A stretch of DNA of 64,000 bases from Sabellastarte sp. h YS-2021. Lineage: Eukaryota; Annelida; Polychaeta; Sabellida; Sabellidae. The stretch covers positions 26,293,615 to 26,357,614 of the forward strand of contig OZ024940.1 of assembly GCA_964017235.1 (NCBI GenBank), read 5' to 3'. Below are positions 58,901 through 64,000 of the stretch, piece by piece. Below the pieces are notes generated by a model, which did not search any database, had not been told where the DNA came from, and saw only the letters and a program-made list of their open reading frames with translations. The translations under genes and the position numbers were made by a program. Positions within the stretch are counted from its first letter, which is position 1, and every line of letters begins with the position of its first letter.

Positions 58901-61773
58901 GGAGAAGGACTTCAAGATCCGGAGCATCGGGGACCGTATCAAAGATCTGGAACATCTCACCCACCTCTACCCCGACATCCCCAAGGACGAGGCCTTTCAG
59001 AAGTTCTGGAGCCAAAATCCAGGTAAACCTGTGGATAAAGTGTCTGTCTGGCCTACATAATGTCTCTTTACAGGGTCTTCAAACCTTCAAACCACAGTAA
59101 TTTTACAGGGAAAATACTATATATATTAATCATTTATTGTTTAAATACTAAAGAAATTCTACAGATATTAAAGGGCATTAGCAGTGAATTATGGAGACTT
59201 AATTTGTCTTTGTGTATTGTTTGTAAAAAAAAAAAATTAAAAATTACATAAAAAAATATATCTTTGTGTTTAAAATTAGAGGTGACAGTCCCCTGTAATT
59301 GGGCCCTATCCCCAGTGGTAGGCTAAAAGCCCCACGGGCATTGATAAATGATCAACCATGAGCCACACGGCCTTTCAGTTAGGGGGGGATGTCAGTCACG
59401 AGAGAGCTTGGGCGTTACTTACGCAGTCGTAGTGGGTCACATAATGCTTTGAGTCCTGTAGTACAAGGAGATACTGCACCGAGTAACCTGAATATATGAT
59501 AAAAAAAAAATAATTGCTATAAGCGGTAAAAAAAAATAAATAATTGCTATAAGCAGTAAAAAAAAAAAAAAATTGCTATAAGCAGTCAAAAAAAAAGCAA
59601 AAAAAAAAAAAAAAAAAAACCTGAATATATGATACAATGTATCTGACTTTTCCCCATATTACTGAGATTTAAGGTCTTGTATGCCTTTTCAGATCTTTAC
59701 TTTACGATCTTTCCTGTGTCTTTCAGATGAGTCCAAGCTATTGACGGCGAGTGGTTATGTCCCAGTTTCCATCGCTACGACTGTACCAGGAATCAAGTGA
59801 GTTATTTGGAAAGTGATTTTATCCAAGAACCAGTCCCCCCCCCCATAGACTCACAACCCTAGAAAACTGAGCCAAAAATCTCATATGGCTGTTGCCGTTT
59901 TCTCAATTCTTTGGGGCCATGCTTGCTCAGTGGTAACACACTGGCCACCCACCTCTGAGGTCAGGGGTTCAAATTCTGGACCTTATGTGGGAAAGTTGGT
60001 AAGTTGCTTCCCGATGGTCGGTAGTTTACAGTACAGAACCTTGACACCAACTGTATGTACTGGTTTCCTCTGCCCATAAAACTACCCGTCGTGATATGAC
60101 ATGGAACTGTTAAAATCTTATCCAGGCTATGCGTCGGACACTGTAAGGGAAGTTCTTGTAAGTCATCAAGGTCTGTACCAACTCTATATGTGACCGATTA
60201 ATTCAATCACTGATTACTTGCTATTATTATTATTATTTAAATACCAAAGAGATTCTACAGATATGAAAGGGCATTGTATAAAAGTAGAAATAATATCATT
60301 TCACGACGTTGAAAAGCAACATAAAACCCCAAATAAGTAAATTAACTAATTAAAGCAGTAGATTAAATTGTTATTTTTTTTTTGTTGTTTTTTTTTTTTT
60401 TTTTTTTTTGTTATTGCATAAAATAGCCTTATACAGCTGGGAGTTCTTTAATTATGACTCAGCCATTGAAACTTCATTGAAAGAATCATGTTATCTCCAC
60501 GACGACCAAAAATTAAAGGAATTTCTTTCGACAAACTCTTGTCGTCAATTAGCCCCGCACATGCACGCACATGTGCAGACAAGGGGTCAGCTTGCGCACA
60601 AGAATAATTTATTAAATATTCTTGTTGTTAACTACAACAGTTGTTACAATTTGTGTGGTTATTTGTTTATTTATCCAACAGATCTGCAGGCATCATATCC
60701 AAGCACCCCAGTGTAGAGGACCCCCGCTCCCCCCAGCCCTTTCAGGTGCAGAGTCCCGCCCCCTCAATGGACAGCACCTACGGACAGCTGACACCTGGAC
60801 CTGCGCAGGTGCCCATGGAGGCCATTGCTGGGTGAGACTTTAGACACTTTAACTCTCAAAATCTCAGGGTTACCCTTTTTTCAAAATTCAGTCTGTCCCA
60901 TCTTTGGATTGGTCCGTGCAAAGTGTCAAAGTTAGGGTTGTACATCCTGAGACCGCCAAGTCCATGATACCTTCTTTGGAACTTCAAACAGGACACGACC
61001 CTGGAATAATTGGAGAAAAGGTCAAAGTTGGGGTTTCAATCCCATTCAATAGCCAGGGTCATATTGGGGCAGACCTCAGGATTGCCACTTGTGGGAGTCG
61101 GACCCACACAGTACTTGTGTACTATAACTGTACTGAGTATTCCTGATAAGAAGTCCTGCTGGTTTGTGCGACTTCTTCATCAAGGTGTAAGGGCAACCTT
61201 AGATATGTGACAGATCAATCGGTCACTGATTGCTTGTTCTGTTGATGTTATCGACTGTCATAATGAAATCTTGGCTCAAGTAGATATGATATCCCTGTAA
61301 TGCAGGAATAAGTATACGATACCCCTGGAGGGCCATTTCTGTTCAAATTAAGTTGAAAATAATAGCATGTCTATCTCTCTATAGCTTGGCAGGCCATTTT
61401 TGTTAAAATTAAATAGGAATAATATCCCTTTGATCCAGATATACACACAACTCGATTTTGGACGGCCTTTTCTATTAAAAAATTAACTCATCTGGAATTG
61501 TTGATGTATTTCTCTTGAGATTGAGCTCGATTCAGTTTTAAAAACTGCCAGTTTATTGGCCATACTGGGGTTAAAGTGCAAGACAAGGCTTTTTAAGGTG
61601 TGATCATGGATTGTAAACTGTTGGCACCTGCCAATCATTTATTTCTCTCCGCCTATTTTTATTTCAGAAACATGGAAACGGAGGATGATTTTAAAGATTT
61701 CTTCATCACGGATTACAACCCGGACGATATCTCCTCGATCAACATCAGCGAACTGCTGGGACACCAGAACTGA
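37802..61773 (+). CDS. STAT5: STAT5-like signal transducer and activator of transcription (20 coding exons, complete)
   Basis: Known role: latent cytoplasmic transcription factor, tyrosine-phosphorylated by JAK kinases, dimerising through SH2-pTyr contacts and binding GAS sites in the nucleus. Exons: 37802-37938, 45622-45712, 47066-47233, 47542-47619, 48722-48803, 49916-50049, 50567-50718, 50991-51152, 51390-51524, 52331-52466, 52973-53095, 54179-54271, 55308-55443, 55980-56029, 56567-56661, 58118-58260, 58867-59022, 59727-59796, 60682-60831, 61668-61773. They sum to 2397 bases: 798 residues, close to vertebrate STAT5A/B. N-domain about 1-130, coiled coil 135-330, DNA-binding 332-480, linker 480-590, SH2 591-690 with Arg617 in FLMRFSDS, phospho-Tyr701 in SGYVPV, acidic tail. 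Signatures [18 protein letters not shown] and [14 protein letters not shown] point to STAT5 rather than STAT1-4. It may represent the invertebrate STAT5/6 clade; a tree would decide. Confidence 0.95.
38093..38350 (-). mobile_element. MITE-1 partial copy, inverted
   Basis: Starts CCCCATTCACCCCGCGC. ACTGATTGGACAC, TTACAACCTTATATA and CACACCTTCAGTTACCGTA match the reverse complement of the MITE-1 interior. The far end is degraded. Confidence 0.7.
38351..38813. other. STAT intron 1, no recognised element
   Basis: Nothing identified. Confidence 0.4.
38814..39072 (-). mobile_element. SINE-A, antisense, with 14-bp target-site duplication
   Basis: Complete element between CTAAGGGCACTCGA (38814-38827) and CTAAGGGCGCTCGA (39059-39072), 13 of 14 bases identical. 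Lies in STAT intron 1. Confidence 0.92.
39073..41429. other. STAT intron 1, no gene
   Basis: AT-rich. 41290-41420 contains a scrap of the dispersed repeat type also near 33480 (TTGTTTGTTTACTCCAAAAC). Nothing else recognised. Confidence 0.45.
41430..41987. mobile_element. MITE-2 copy
   Basis: Ends GGGGCCGATTTCAC and GTGAAATCGGCCCC are perfect inverses. The interior (GTGACTTAGCTAAGTC, CTGTGTCATGTGACC, AAGTTTATGGCAGCCATATT) is the reverse complement of the 26186-26764 copy, so it is inserted in the opposite orientation. Confidence 0.9.
41988..42358. other. STAT intron 1, no recognised element
   Basis: Nothing identified. Confidence 0.4.
42359..42523. mobile_element. MITE-4 copy
   Basis: TACAGTAAAACCTCTATTATCC at the left and AGAGCTTCTACTGTA at the right form the inverted ends. 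The interior has repeated GGTCGGATAAT. Confidence 0.78.
42524..43548. other. STAT intron 1, no recognised element
   Basis: Nothing identified; TATATA-rich near 42570 and 42690. Confidence 0.4.
43549..43858 (-). mobile_element. SINE-B, antisense
   Basis: Runs from TATTTATGCTCGGCGCAAAA to the reversed B box (GAATTGAACCCACG) and CACTAGGCCACAGTGGCAG. Confidence 0.87.
43975..44203. mobile_element. MITE-5, 229 bp with 25-bp inverted ends
   Basis: Left TAGAGTAAGAAATCTAAAAT..TCGCCA. The right end, TGGTGAATTTTAGATTTCTT..ACTCTA, is its reverse complement except for one base. Internal TTCGCCAC/GTGGCGAA repeats. No second copy in this window. Confidence 0.85.
44204..45621. other. STAT intron 1 remainder
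   Basis: C-rich run with CCA repeats at 44878-44910. Nothing else recognised before the exon 2 acceptor. Confidence 0.45.
45622..45712 (+). CDS. STAT5: STAT exon 2
   Basis: [20 protein letters not shown] then [11 protein letters not shown]-domain helices. Acceptor ATTTTGCAG, donor CAG|GTATCT. Confidence 0.94.
46176..46550 (-). mobile_element. SINE-B, antisense, with internal 37-bp triplication
   Basis: Antisense SINE-B. Its tail segment ACTCAATATGTCTGACAGGA then CTCAAAGTGCTATTTAT is repeated three times at 46183, 46220 and 46257. The B box is GGGTTCGAACCCACG. Confidence 0.85.
46696..47041 (+). mobile_element. MITE-3 copy with 62-base inverted arms
   Basis: Head as at 12532. Arms at 46892-46953 and 46971-47032 are near-inverses (GGATATACCATACAAATCC against GGGATTTTTGTGGTATATCC; AGAGCACAAAATCTGGGTTTA against TAAACCCAGAATTTGTGCTC). 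It ends 24 bases before exon 3. Confidence 0.82.
47066..47233 (+). CDS. STAT5: STAT exon 3
   Basis: 56 codons, phase 0 to 0: [56 protein letters not shown]. End of the N-domain. Donor ATG|GTAAGT. Confidence 0.95.
47542..47619 (+). CDS. STAT5: STAT exon 4
   Basis: 26 codons: [20 protein letters not shown] then LQSQTQ, start of the coiled coil. Its last eight bases and donor (GACACAG|GTAAAA) are the seed motif of the array that follows. Confidence 0.93.
47620..48410 (+). repeat. STAT intron 4 minisatellite carrying decoy 5' splice sites
   Basis: About 30 units of 22-25 bp, consensus GACACAGGTAAAAAGTGTGATATA, starting at the exon 4 boundary. About 20 units keep CAGGTAA or CAGGTA. Units become more diverged away from the exon (beyond about 48120). 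Long open frames on the minus strand through it are repeat artefacts. Confidence 0.95.
48722..48803 (+). CDS. STAT5: STAT exon 5
   Basis: [20 protein letters not shown] then QEYTKIN, coiled-coil helix 1. Acceptor CTGTCCTAG, donor ACG|GTAAGT. Confidence 0.94.
49771..49880 (+). repeat. STAT intron 5: two copies of the exon 6 acceptor region
   Basis: CCTCTAG then TTTAGATCAGTAACCTTCAA (49771-49797) and CGATCAGTAGCCCTCAATCC (49844-49863) repeat the beginning of exon 6 (CTCAGATCAGTAACCTTCAA). The first copy keeps a pyrimidine tract and AG. Confidence 0.8.
49916..50049 (+). CDS. STAT5: STAT exon 6
   Basis: [45 protein letters not shown]: coiled coil. Acceptor TTTTTGTAG, donor CTG|GTAAGT. Confidence 0.94.
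50567..50718 (+). CDS. STAT5: STAT exon 7
   Basis: [20 protein letters not shown] then [18 protein letters not shown]. The LDDELIQWKRRQQLAGNG block is a STAT5/6 signature. Donor TCTG|GTAGGT. Confidence 0.96.
50991..51152 (+). CDS. STAT5: STAT exon 8
   Basis: [20 protein letters not shown]...[16 protein letters not shown]: end of coiled coil and entry to the DNA-binding domain. Acceptor GTTTTCAG, donor CCAG|GTAGGT. Confidence 0.96.
51390..51524 (+). CDS. STAT5: STAT exon 9
   Basis: [20 protein letters not shown] then [20 protein letters not shown]: first strands of the DNA-binding beta barrel, strongly STAT5-like. Donor ATCAG|GTGAGA, the motif repeated in the next intron. Confidence 0.97.
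51525..52230 (+). repeat. STAT intron 9 minisatellite carrying decoy 5' splice sites
   Basis: About 20 units of about 33 bp, consensus GGTGAGATTTGATAGGAGAC then AGGTTAATCAGTA, starting at the exon 9 boundary. The exon end ATCAG|GTGAGATTAGATAGGA aligns with the unit. ATCAGGTGAGATT is restored exactly near 52197-52209. Middle units are near-identical; outer ones are diverged. Confidence 0.94.
52331..52466 (+). CDS. STAT5: STAT exon 10
   Basis: [48 protein letters not shown]-binding domain. Acceptor TTCCACACAG, donor ATG|GTAAAA. Confidence 0.95.
52541..52640 (+). repeat. STAT intron 10: three copies of the exon 10 end and donor
   Basis: TTTTGTTTAGGAACGTGG (52541), ATGTTCAGGGACATGGTCAG (about 52576) and ATGTTCAGGAACATGGTAAA (about 52606) copy the exon end ATGTTTAGGAACATG|GTAAA. 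The third differs by one base, a synonymous change, and keeps GT. Confidence 0.88.
52973..53095 (+). CDS. STAT5: STAT exon 11
   Basis: [20 protein letters not shown] then [24 protein letters not shown]-binding domain. W replaces the K usual in FQVKTLSLPV. Acceptor TCCGTTTAG, donor TGG|GTGAGT. Confidence 0.95.
53096..53830 (+). repeat. STAT intron 11: degenerate repeats including exon 11 end copies
   Basis: The intron is built of GTGTGAA/GTGAAAC-rich units. The larger unit repeats the last bases of exon 11: AAGCTCGTCTTCCAAGGTCTG (about 53201), GGTGGCGACCTCATCTGTGG (about 53318), GGTGGCAATCTCATGTGTAG (about 53528) and GGTGATGGACCTGTCTTCTA then AGTGTGG (about 53630), against GAGCTGGTCTTCCAAGTCTGG in the exon. 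Confidence 0.82.
54179..54271 (+). CDS. STAT5: STAT exon 12
   Basis: [20 protein letters not shown] then [11 protein letters not shown], the end of the DNA-binding domain. Phase 0 to 0. Acceptor CATTACAG, donor CCG|GTGAGT. Confidence 0.97.
54747..54890 (-). mobile_element. SINE-C, antisense
   Basis: GGTTTTACATCCAGTTGAACA, GCCAGGTTGATATAGG, CCACTTGTGGTAGAAGAACCC. Just upstream a single MITE-4 end occurs (GGATAATCGAGGTTCTACTA, about 54669). Confidence 0.7.
54905..55205 (-). mobile_element. LINE 3' fragment, antisense
   Basis: The reverse complement contains [13 protein letters not shown], an RT C-terminal motif as at 16316. The tail TATAGCACTTAATCTCCATC and TCTAATCTAATG matches that copy reversed. 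Confidence 0.7.
55308..55443 (+). CDS. STAT5: STAT exon 13
   Basis: [45 protein letters not shown]: linker domain. Acceptor TTCCCGCAG, donor TTCG|GTGAGC. Confidence 0.96.
55690..55945. repeat. 31-bp minisatellite in STAT intron 13
   Basis: About eight near-identical units of AATTTGATCATTTTTGAGCC then TGTACTTTATG, ending 35 bases before exon 14. Confidence 0.93.
55980..56029 (+). CDS. STAT5: STAT exon 14
   Basis: Short 50-base exon: [17 protein letters not shown], linker domain (VSWSQFNR in vertebrates). Acceptor TTCTTGTAG, donor AGG|GTAAGC. Confidence 0.93.
56330..56550. repeat. Degenerate GTGAAATA-TATGC repeats in STAT intron 14
   Basis: Irregular repetition of TGAAATATTCCATGC, TGAAATATTCTATGCCC, TGAAATAATGCATG and CATGTATGTTAAA-like phrases, period near 30-60. 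Confidence 0.6.
56567..56661 (+). CDS. STAT5: STAT exon 15
   Basis: [20 protein letters not shown] then [11 protein letters not shown]: end of linker, entering SH2. Acceptor TTTCTGTAG, donor AAA|GTAAGT. Confidence 0.95.
56672..57691. other. STAT intron 15, dispersed-repeat scraps
   Basis: 56672-56960 (CCTCTGCCAAGGAGGTATTA, GTCGGTTCGTCTGTTTCC) resembles the common invertebrate repeat type near 33480. A MITE-4 end (GGATAATCGAGGTTCTAC) lies near 57400. Nothing else recognised. Confidence 0.5.
57692..58005 (+). mobile_element. SINE-B
   Basis: GCCACTGTGGCCTAGCGGGT, GACCACTTAAAATGGCGGTC, CCCCAGTGGCAGGCTAAAGA and the GAGATATTGCGTATAAAAAT end. Confidence 0.88.
58118..58260 (+). CDS. STAT5: STAT exon 16 (SH2, first half)
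   Basis: [48 protein letters not shown]. Arg617 in FLMRFSDS is the pTyr-binding arginine expected of an SH2 domain. Acceptor CCCCTTCCAG, donor CCAG|GTTGGT. Confidence 0.97.
58329..58825. mobile_element. MITE-2, degraded copy filling intron 16
   Basis: GACTTAGACTTAAAGTTAAGAC, GTCACATGACCCAGAAAACC, GCTAAGTCACCCTTTGTGAA and terminal GGTCGCCCCTGG identify a diverged copy in the same orientation as 26186-26764. It makes up about four fifths of the 606-base intron. Confidence 0.75.
58867..59022 (+). CDS. STAT5: STAT exon 17 (SH2, second half)
   Basis: [51 protein letters not shown]. Matches the FSIRSLADRLGDL...FPDRPKDEVF block. Acceptor TGTTCCCAG, donor CCAG|GTAAAC. Confidence 0.97.
59280..59495 (+). 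mobile_element. SINE-B, headless
   Basis: Begins inside the body (GGGCCCTATCCCCAGTGGTA) and ends GGAGATACTGCACCGAGTA. It lacks the tRNA-like head. Three AATAATTGCTATAAGC(A/G)GT plus poly(A) units follow to about 59620. Confidence 0.8.
59727..59796 (+). CDS. STAT5: STAT exon 18 (phospho-tyrosine)
   Basis: [20 protein letters not shown] then PGI. Tyr701 in GYV is the position of the activating JAK-phosphorylated tyrosine of the family (Tyr694 of STAT5A). Acceptor GTCTTTCAG, donor CAA|GTGAGT. Confidence 0.95.
59912..60345 (+). mobile_element. SINE-A, diverged and interrupted
   Basis: GGGGCCATGCTTGCTCAGTG to GTCGTGATATGACATGGAAC. The GTTGAAAAGCAACATAAAACCCC end appears only at about 60307, so about 200 bases interrupt it. 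Confidence 0.7.
60682..60831 (+). CDS. STAT5: STAT exon 19
   Basis: [50 protein letters not shown]: a Pro/Ser-rich transactivation segment, poorly conserved as expected. Several S/T-P sites (RSPQP, QSPAP, LTPGP) could be phosphorylated. Donor CTGG|GTGAGA. Confidence 0.92.
61023..61130 (-). mobile_element. SINE-C, antisense
   Basis: GGGGTTTCAATCCCATTCAA, AGCCAGGGTCATATTGGGGC, CCACTTGTGGGAGTCGGACCC. Confidence 0.7.
61668..61773 (+). CDS. STAT5: STAT exon 20 with stop
   Basis: [20 protein letters not shown] then [14 protein letters not shown] and TGA at 61771-61773. Acidic, aromatic-rich C terminus, typical of a transactivation tail. Acceptor TTATTTCAG. Confidence 0.94.
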
Positions 61774-61810
61774 ATGTCTTGCCGACACAACGATTACAGA
61801 ATCAGGGTGG

Positions 61811-61816
61811 AATAAA
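61811..61816 (+). terminator. Candidate STAT poly(A) signal (proximal)
   Basis: AATAAA 38 bases after the stop, followed by GT-rich TTTGTCTGCTGT. If used, the 3' UTR is very short and excludes the hairpin array. A distal AATAAA lies at 63130-63135. Confidence 0.45.
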
Positions 61817-61844
61817 AACTGGAGTGTTTAACTTTGTCTGCTGT

Positions 61845-62440
61845 ATAAAGTGAAAGTTGGCTAAAACTGTAACCAAATCCTGTGGATATTGGAGGTTCTA
61901 GTTATACAGAGTCTAATGTATGTAGTGGAAGTTAGCTATAACTAGAACCAAATCCTGTGGATATTGGAGGTTCTAGTTATACAGAGTCTAATGTATGTAG
62001 TGGAAGTTAGCCATAACTAGAACCAAATCCTGTGGATATTGGAGGTTCTAGTTATACAGAGTCTAATGTATGTAGTGGAAGTTAGCTATAACTAGAACCA
62101 AATCCTGTGGATATTGGAGGTTCTAGTTATACAGAGTCTAATGTATGTAGTGGAAGTTAGCCATAACTAGAACCAAATCCTGTGGATATTGGAGGTTCTA
62201 GTTATACAGAGTCTACTATATACAGTGGAAGTTAGCCATAACTAGAACCAAATCCTGTGGATGTTGGAGGTTCTAGTTACACTGAGTCTACTGTATTTTG
62301 TGTAAGCCATAACTAGAACCAAATTCTGTGGATGTTGGAGGTTCTAGTTATACAGAGTCTACTGTGTATAGAGGAAGTTGGCCATAACTAGAATCAAATC
62401 CTGTGAATATCGGATGTTTTAGTTGTACATACTCTGTGTA
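61845..62440 (+). repeat. 75-bp hairpin-forming tandem array after STAT stop
   Basis: Eight units. GGTTCTAGTTAT occurs at 61894, 61969, 62044, 62119, 62194, 62269 (ending TAC) and 62340, with a diverged eighth near 62415. In each central unit ATAACTAGAACC, 19 bases, GGTTCTAGTTAT forms a perfect 12-bp stem. The first and last units are diverged. Confidence 0.95.
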
Positions 62441-62491
62441 TTTGTGGAACTTTGACCATTGTACAGTTGTAAGACAGTTATAACATTAATA

Positions 62492-63037
62492 CCCCTTTTA
62501 CACTACAGGCGGGATCACCCGCGGTAGGCCACGTTTGGGGAAATGTCCCTGTCCTTGGATCGCCGTGTGACGTCCGTGGACAACCTTGCGAGTCAGTGGC
62601 GAACCGTCCATTACCTTGCGAGTCCTACAGAAATTTTAAACTGTTTCAAATTTCTGCCTCTGATTTTGGCACCGTGAGCATGTACAGATGATTTCACGCA
62701 TGTGCATATGAATTTCCTACTACAATAACCGAAGGTGTGCTCCATGGTGTTCATAAGGTTCTGATTCGGTCATCTTTCAGTCTAATATGGCAACATAACG
62801 TGAGTTAGGGCGGTATTGGATGTTTCACCGAAGGTGAGTTCATTTTAATGGAGGTTGTCTCTCGGTGACCGTCGTTTGTCCAACTGTTATTGACGGGTAA
62901 AACACTGTGTCCAATCATTGGCCATCCGCATGTAGTGTGAACAACTCCGATGAAATGGGGCAACCTGTGGGGGGGGCGGTCCCGCTGCCGAAAAAACTTG
63001 TAACCCCGGGACGACCGCCTGTAATGTGTGAAAGGGG
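62492..63037 (+). mobile_element. MITE-1 copy downstream of STAT
   Basis: 546 bp. Left CCCCTTTTACACTACAGGCG; the right end reverse-complements to CCCCTTTCACACATTACAGG. The interior is collinear with 18833-19384 (CTTGGATCGCCGT, AGTCAGTGGCGAACCGTCCA, TTACCTTGCGAGTC). Confidence 0.88.
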
Positions 63038-64000
63038 CTTACATATTTTAATCGAATATTATGACAAAATGGAGAACAAATTTTTTTTTAGAATTTTTGC
63101 AACTGTTCGATGATCTTTTTTACAACCTAAATAAATCACGCAAACATTGTTAATATTTATTACCATTTCATCACAGTTCCAGACATTTGTTTGACTCGCC
63201 CAACTCACTGACCAATAGGGACTTGCTCATTTAAGATTTTAAAACAACTAAACCCGGCCAAACAGCTACTGTTAGTAAACGTTGTTTCTCATTAAAAGAG
63301 TGTCAACAAAATCCGTTTTAGTGACGTGCAACAAAGGTGTTATTTTTAAATCTGACGTTTCAGTACATTTTTGTTTTGTTTATACTTTTTTTCAGAAAAA
63401 GAATTCTAGTTTGTCGTTATAAAATGGTGCATTTATTTTTATATCCACAAAGTTCTCCTTCTGTACAAAGGTGCTTATAAACTTTATTCTTTGTCCGCTT
63501 TGTAACATGAAGTTTATGTAAATTACTAAATGTGCGTTCATCTTTCAGTCAAAATCCAGCATAAATCTTGCCTGAAAATCAAATGACATCCCAACCGATT
63601 TTGGCCATTCCACAATTGAAACATGCGTGGAGATATCTTGGTTACAAAATACCCGGTATATCTAAAAAAAAAATTCATTCTTAAGGTATAACATAAATAT
63701 TGTCATACTGATGCAGTTCTAATGAAACTGGTAAAAAAACTCAGCAAGAAGCCATTTTTACTCATGAAACATCTAAAAGATTTCAAAATCTGAAATTCCC
63801 GTTGAAAACTAGAAATTTAGTATACATTTGTGCGCCGTGGAACAAAGTAAAGAGAAATCGACGGTGTTGCTTTGTCTTCCGTTCTATATTCGTGATTTGG
63901 GAACTGCACAAACTACATACACACAGTCACTTTGAGGCCGACCGTTTTAGAATTTTATGTATAATTATCGTTAACGGATAAAATTTTGTTCAGGCTTCAG
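63038..64000. other. Downstream of STAT, no gene
   Basis: AT-rich. AATAAA at 63130-63135 could be a distal STAT poly(A) signal. No coding exon recognised to the right edge. Confidence 0.5.

Overview
The window is animal nuclear DNA and most likely molluscan. It has intron-rich genes with GT-AG introns, many tRNA-headed SINEs, short inverted-repeat DNA transposons and satellite DNA. The molluscan guess rests mainly on the SINE-A 3' domain (GGGGTTTTACGTC...ATATCACGACGGGTAG), which resembles repeats I recall from gastropods and other molluscs. No rRNA, true tRNA gene, CRISPR array or bacterial operon is visible.

There are two protein-coding genes, both on the + strand. (1) HIBCH, mitochondrial 3-hydroxyisobutyryl-CoA hydrolase of valine catabolism: nine exons at 5732-18794 give 314 residues and a stop. 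The first exons (targeting peptide and start of the crotonase fold) lie left of the window. (2) A STAT5-like transcription factor: twenty coding exons at 37802-61773 give a continuous 798-residue protein, with N-domain, coiled coil, DNA-binding domain, linker, SH2, phospho-tyrosine and acidic tail. Reading phase is consistent across all 27 introns. The two genes act in unrelated pathways; human HIBCH also lies near STAT genes (STAT1/STAT4, 2q32).

Layout: 1-5.3 kb is a young 167-bp satellite with higher-order structure, inside a HIBCH intron. 5.7-18.8 kb holds HIBCH, with SINEs, a 351-bp tandem array (9.0-10.9 kb), a 53-bp array (13.3 kb) and an old degenerate array of the same 167-bp satellite (14.1-15.3 kb). 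18.8-37.7 kb is intergenic and filled with SINEs, MITEs and LINE scraps. 37.7-61.8 kb is STAT, whose first intron is 7.7 kb. 61.8-62.4 kb carries a hairpin-forming 75-bp tandem array just after the STAT stop, followed by a MITE that also occurs just after the HIBCH stop.

The most unusual observation is that several introns of both genes contain tandem copies of the neighbouring exon edge, including the splice site. STAT introns 4, 9, 10 and 11 repeat the preceding exon end plus its 5' splice site (about 20 decoy donors in intron 4). STAT intron 5 repeats the 3' splice site and start of exon 6. HIBCH has one such copy downstream of its second visible exon. I read this as intron growth by tandem duplication seeded at splice junctions, leaving arrays of decoy splice sites.
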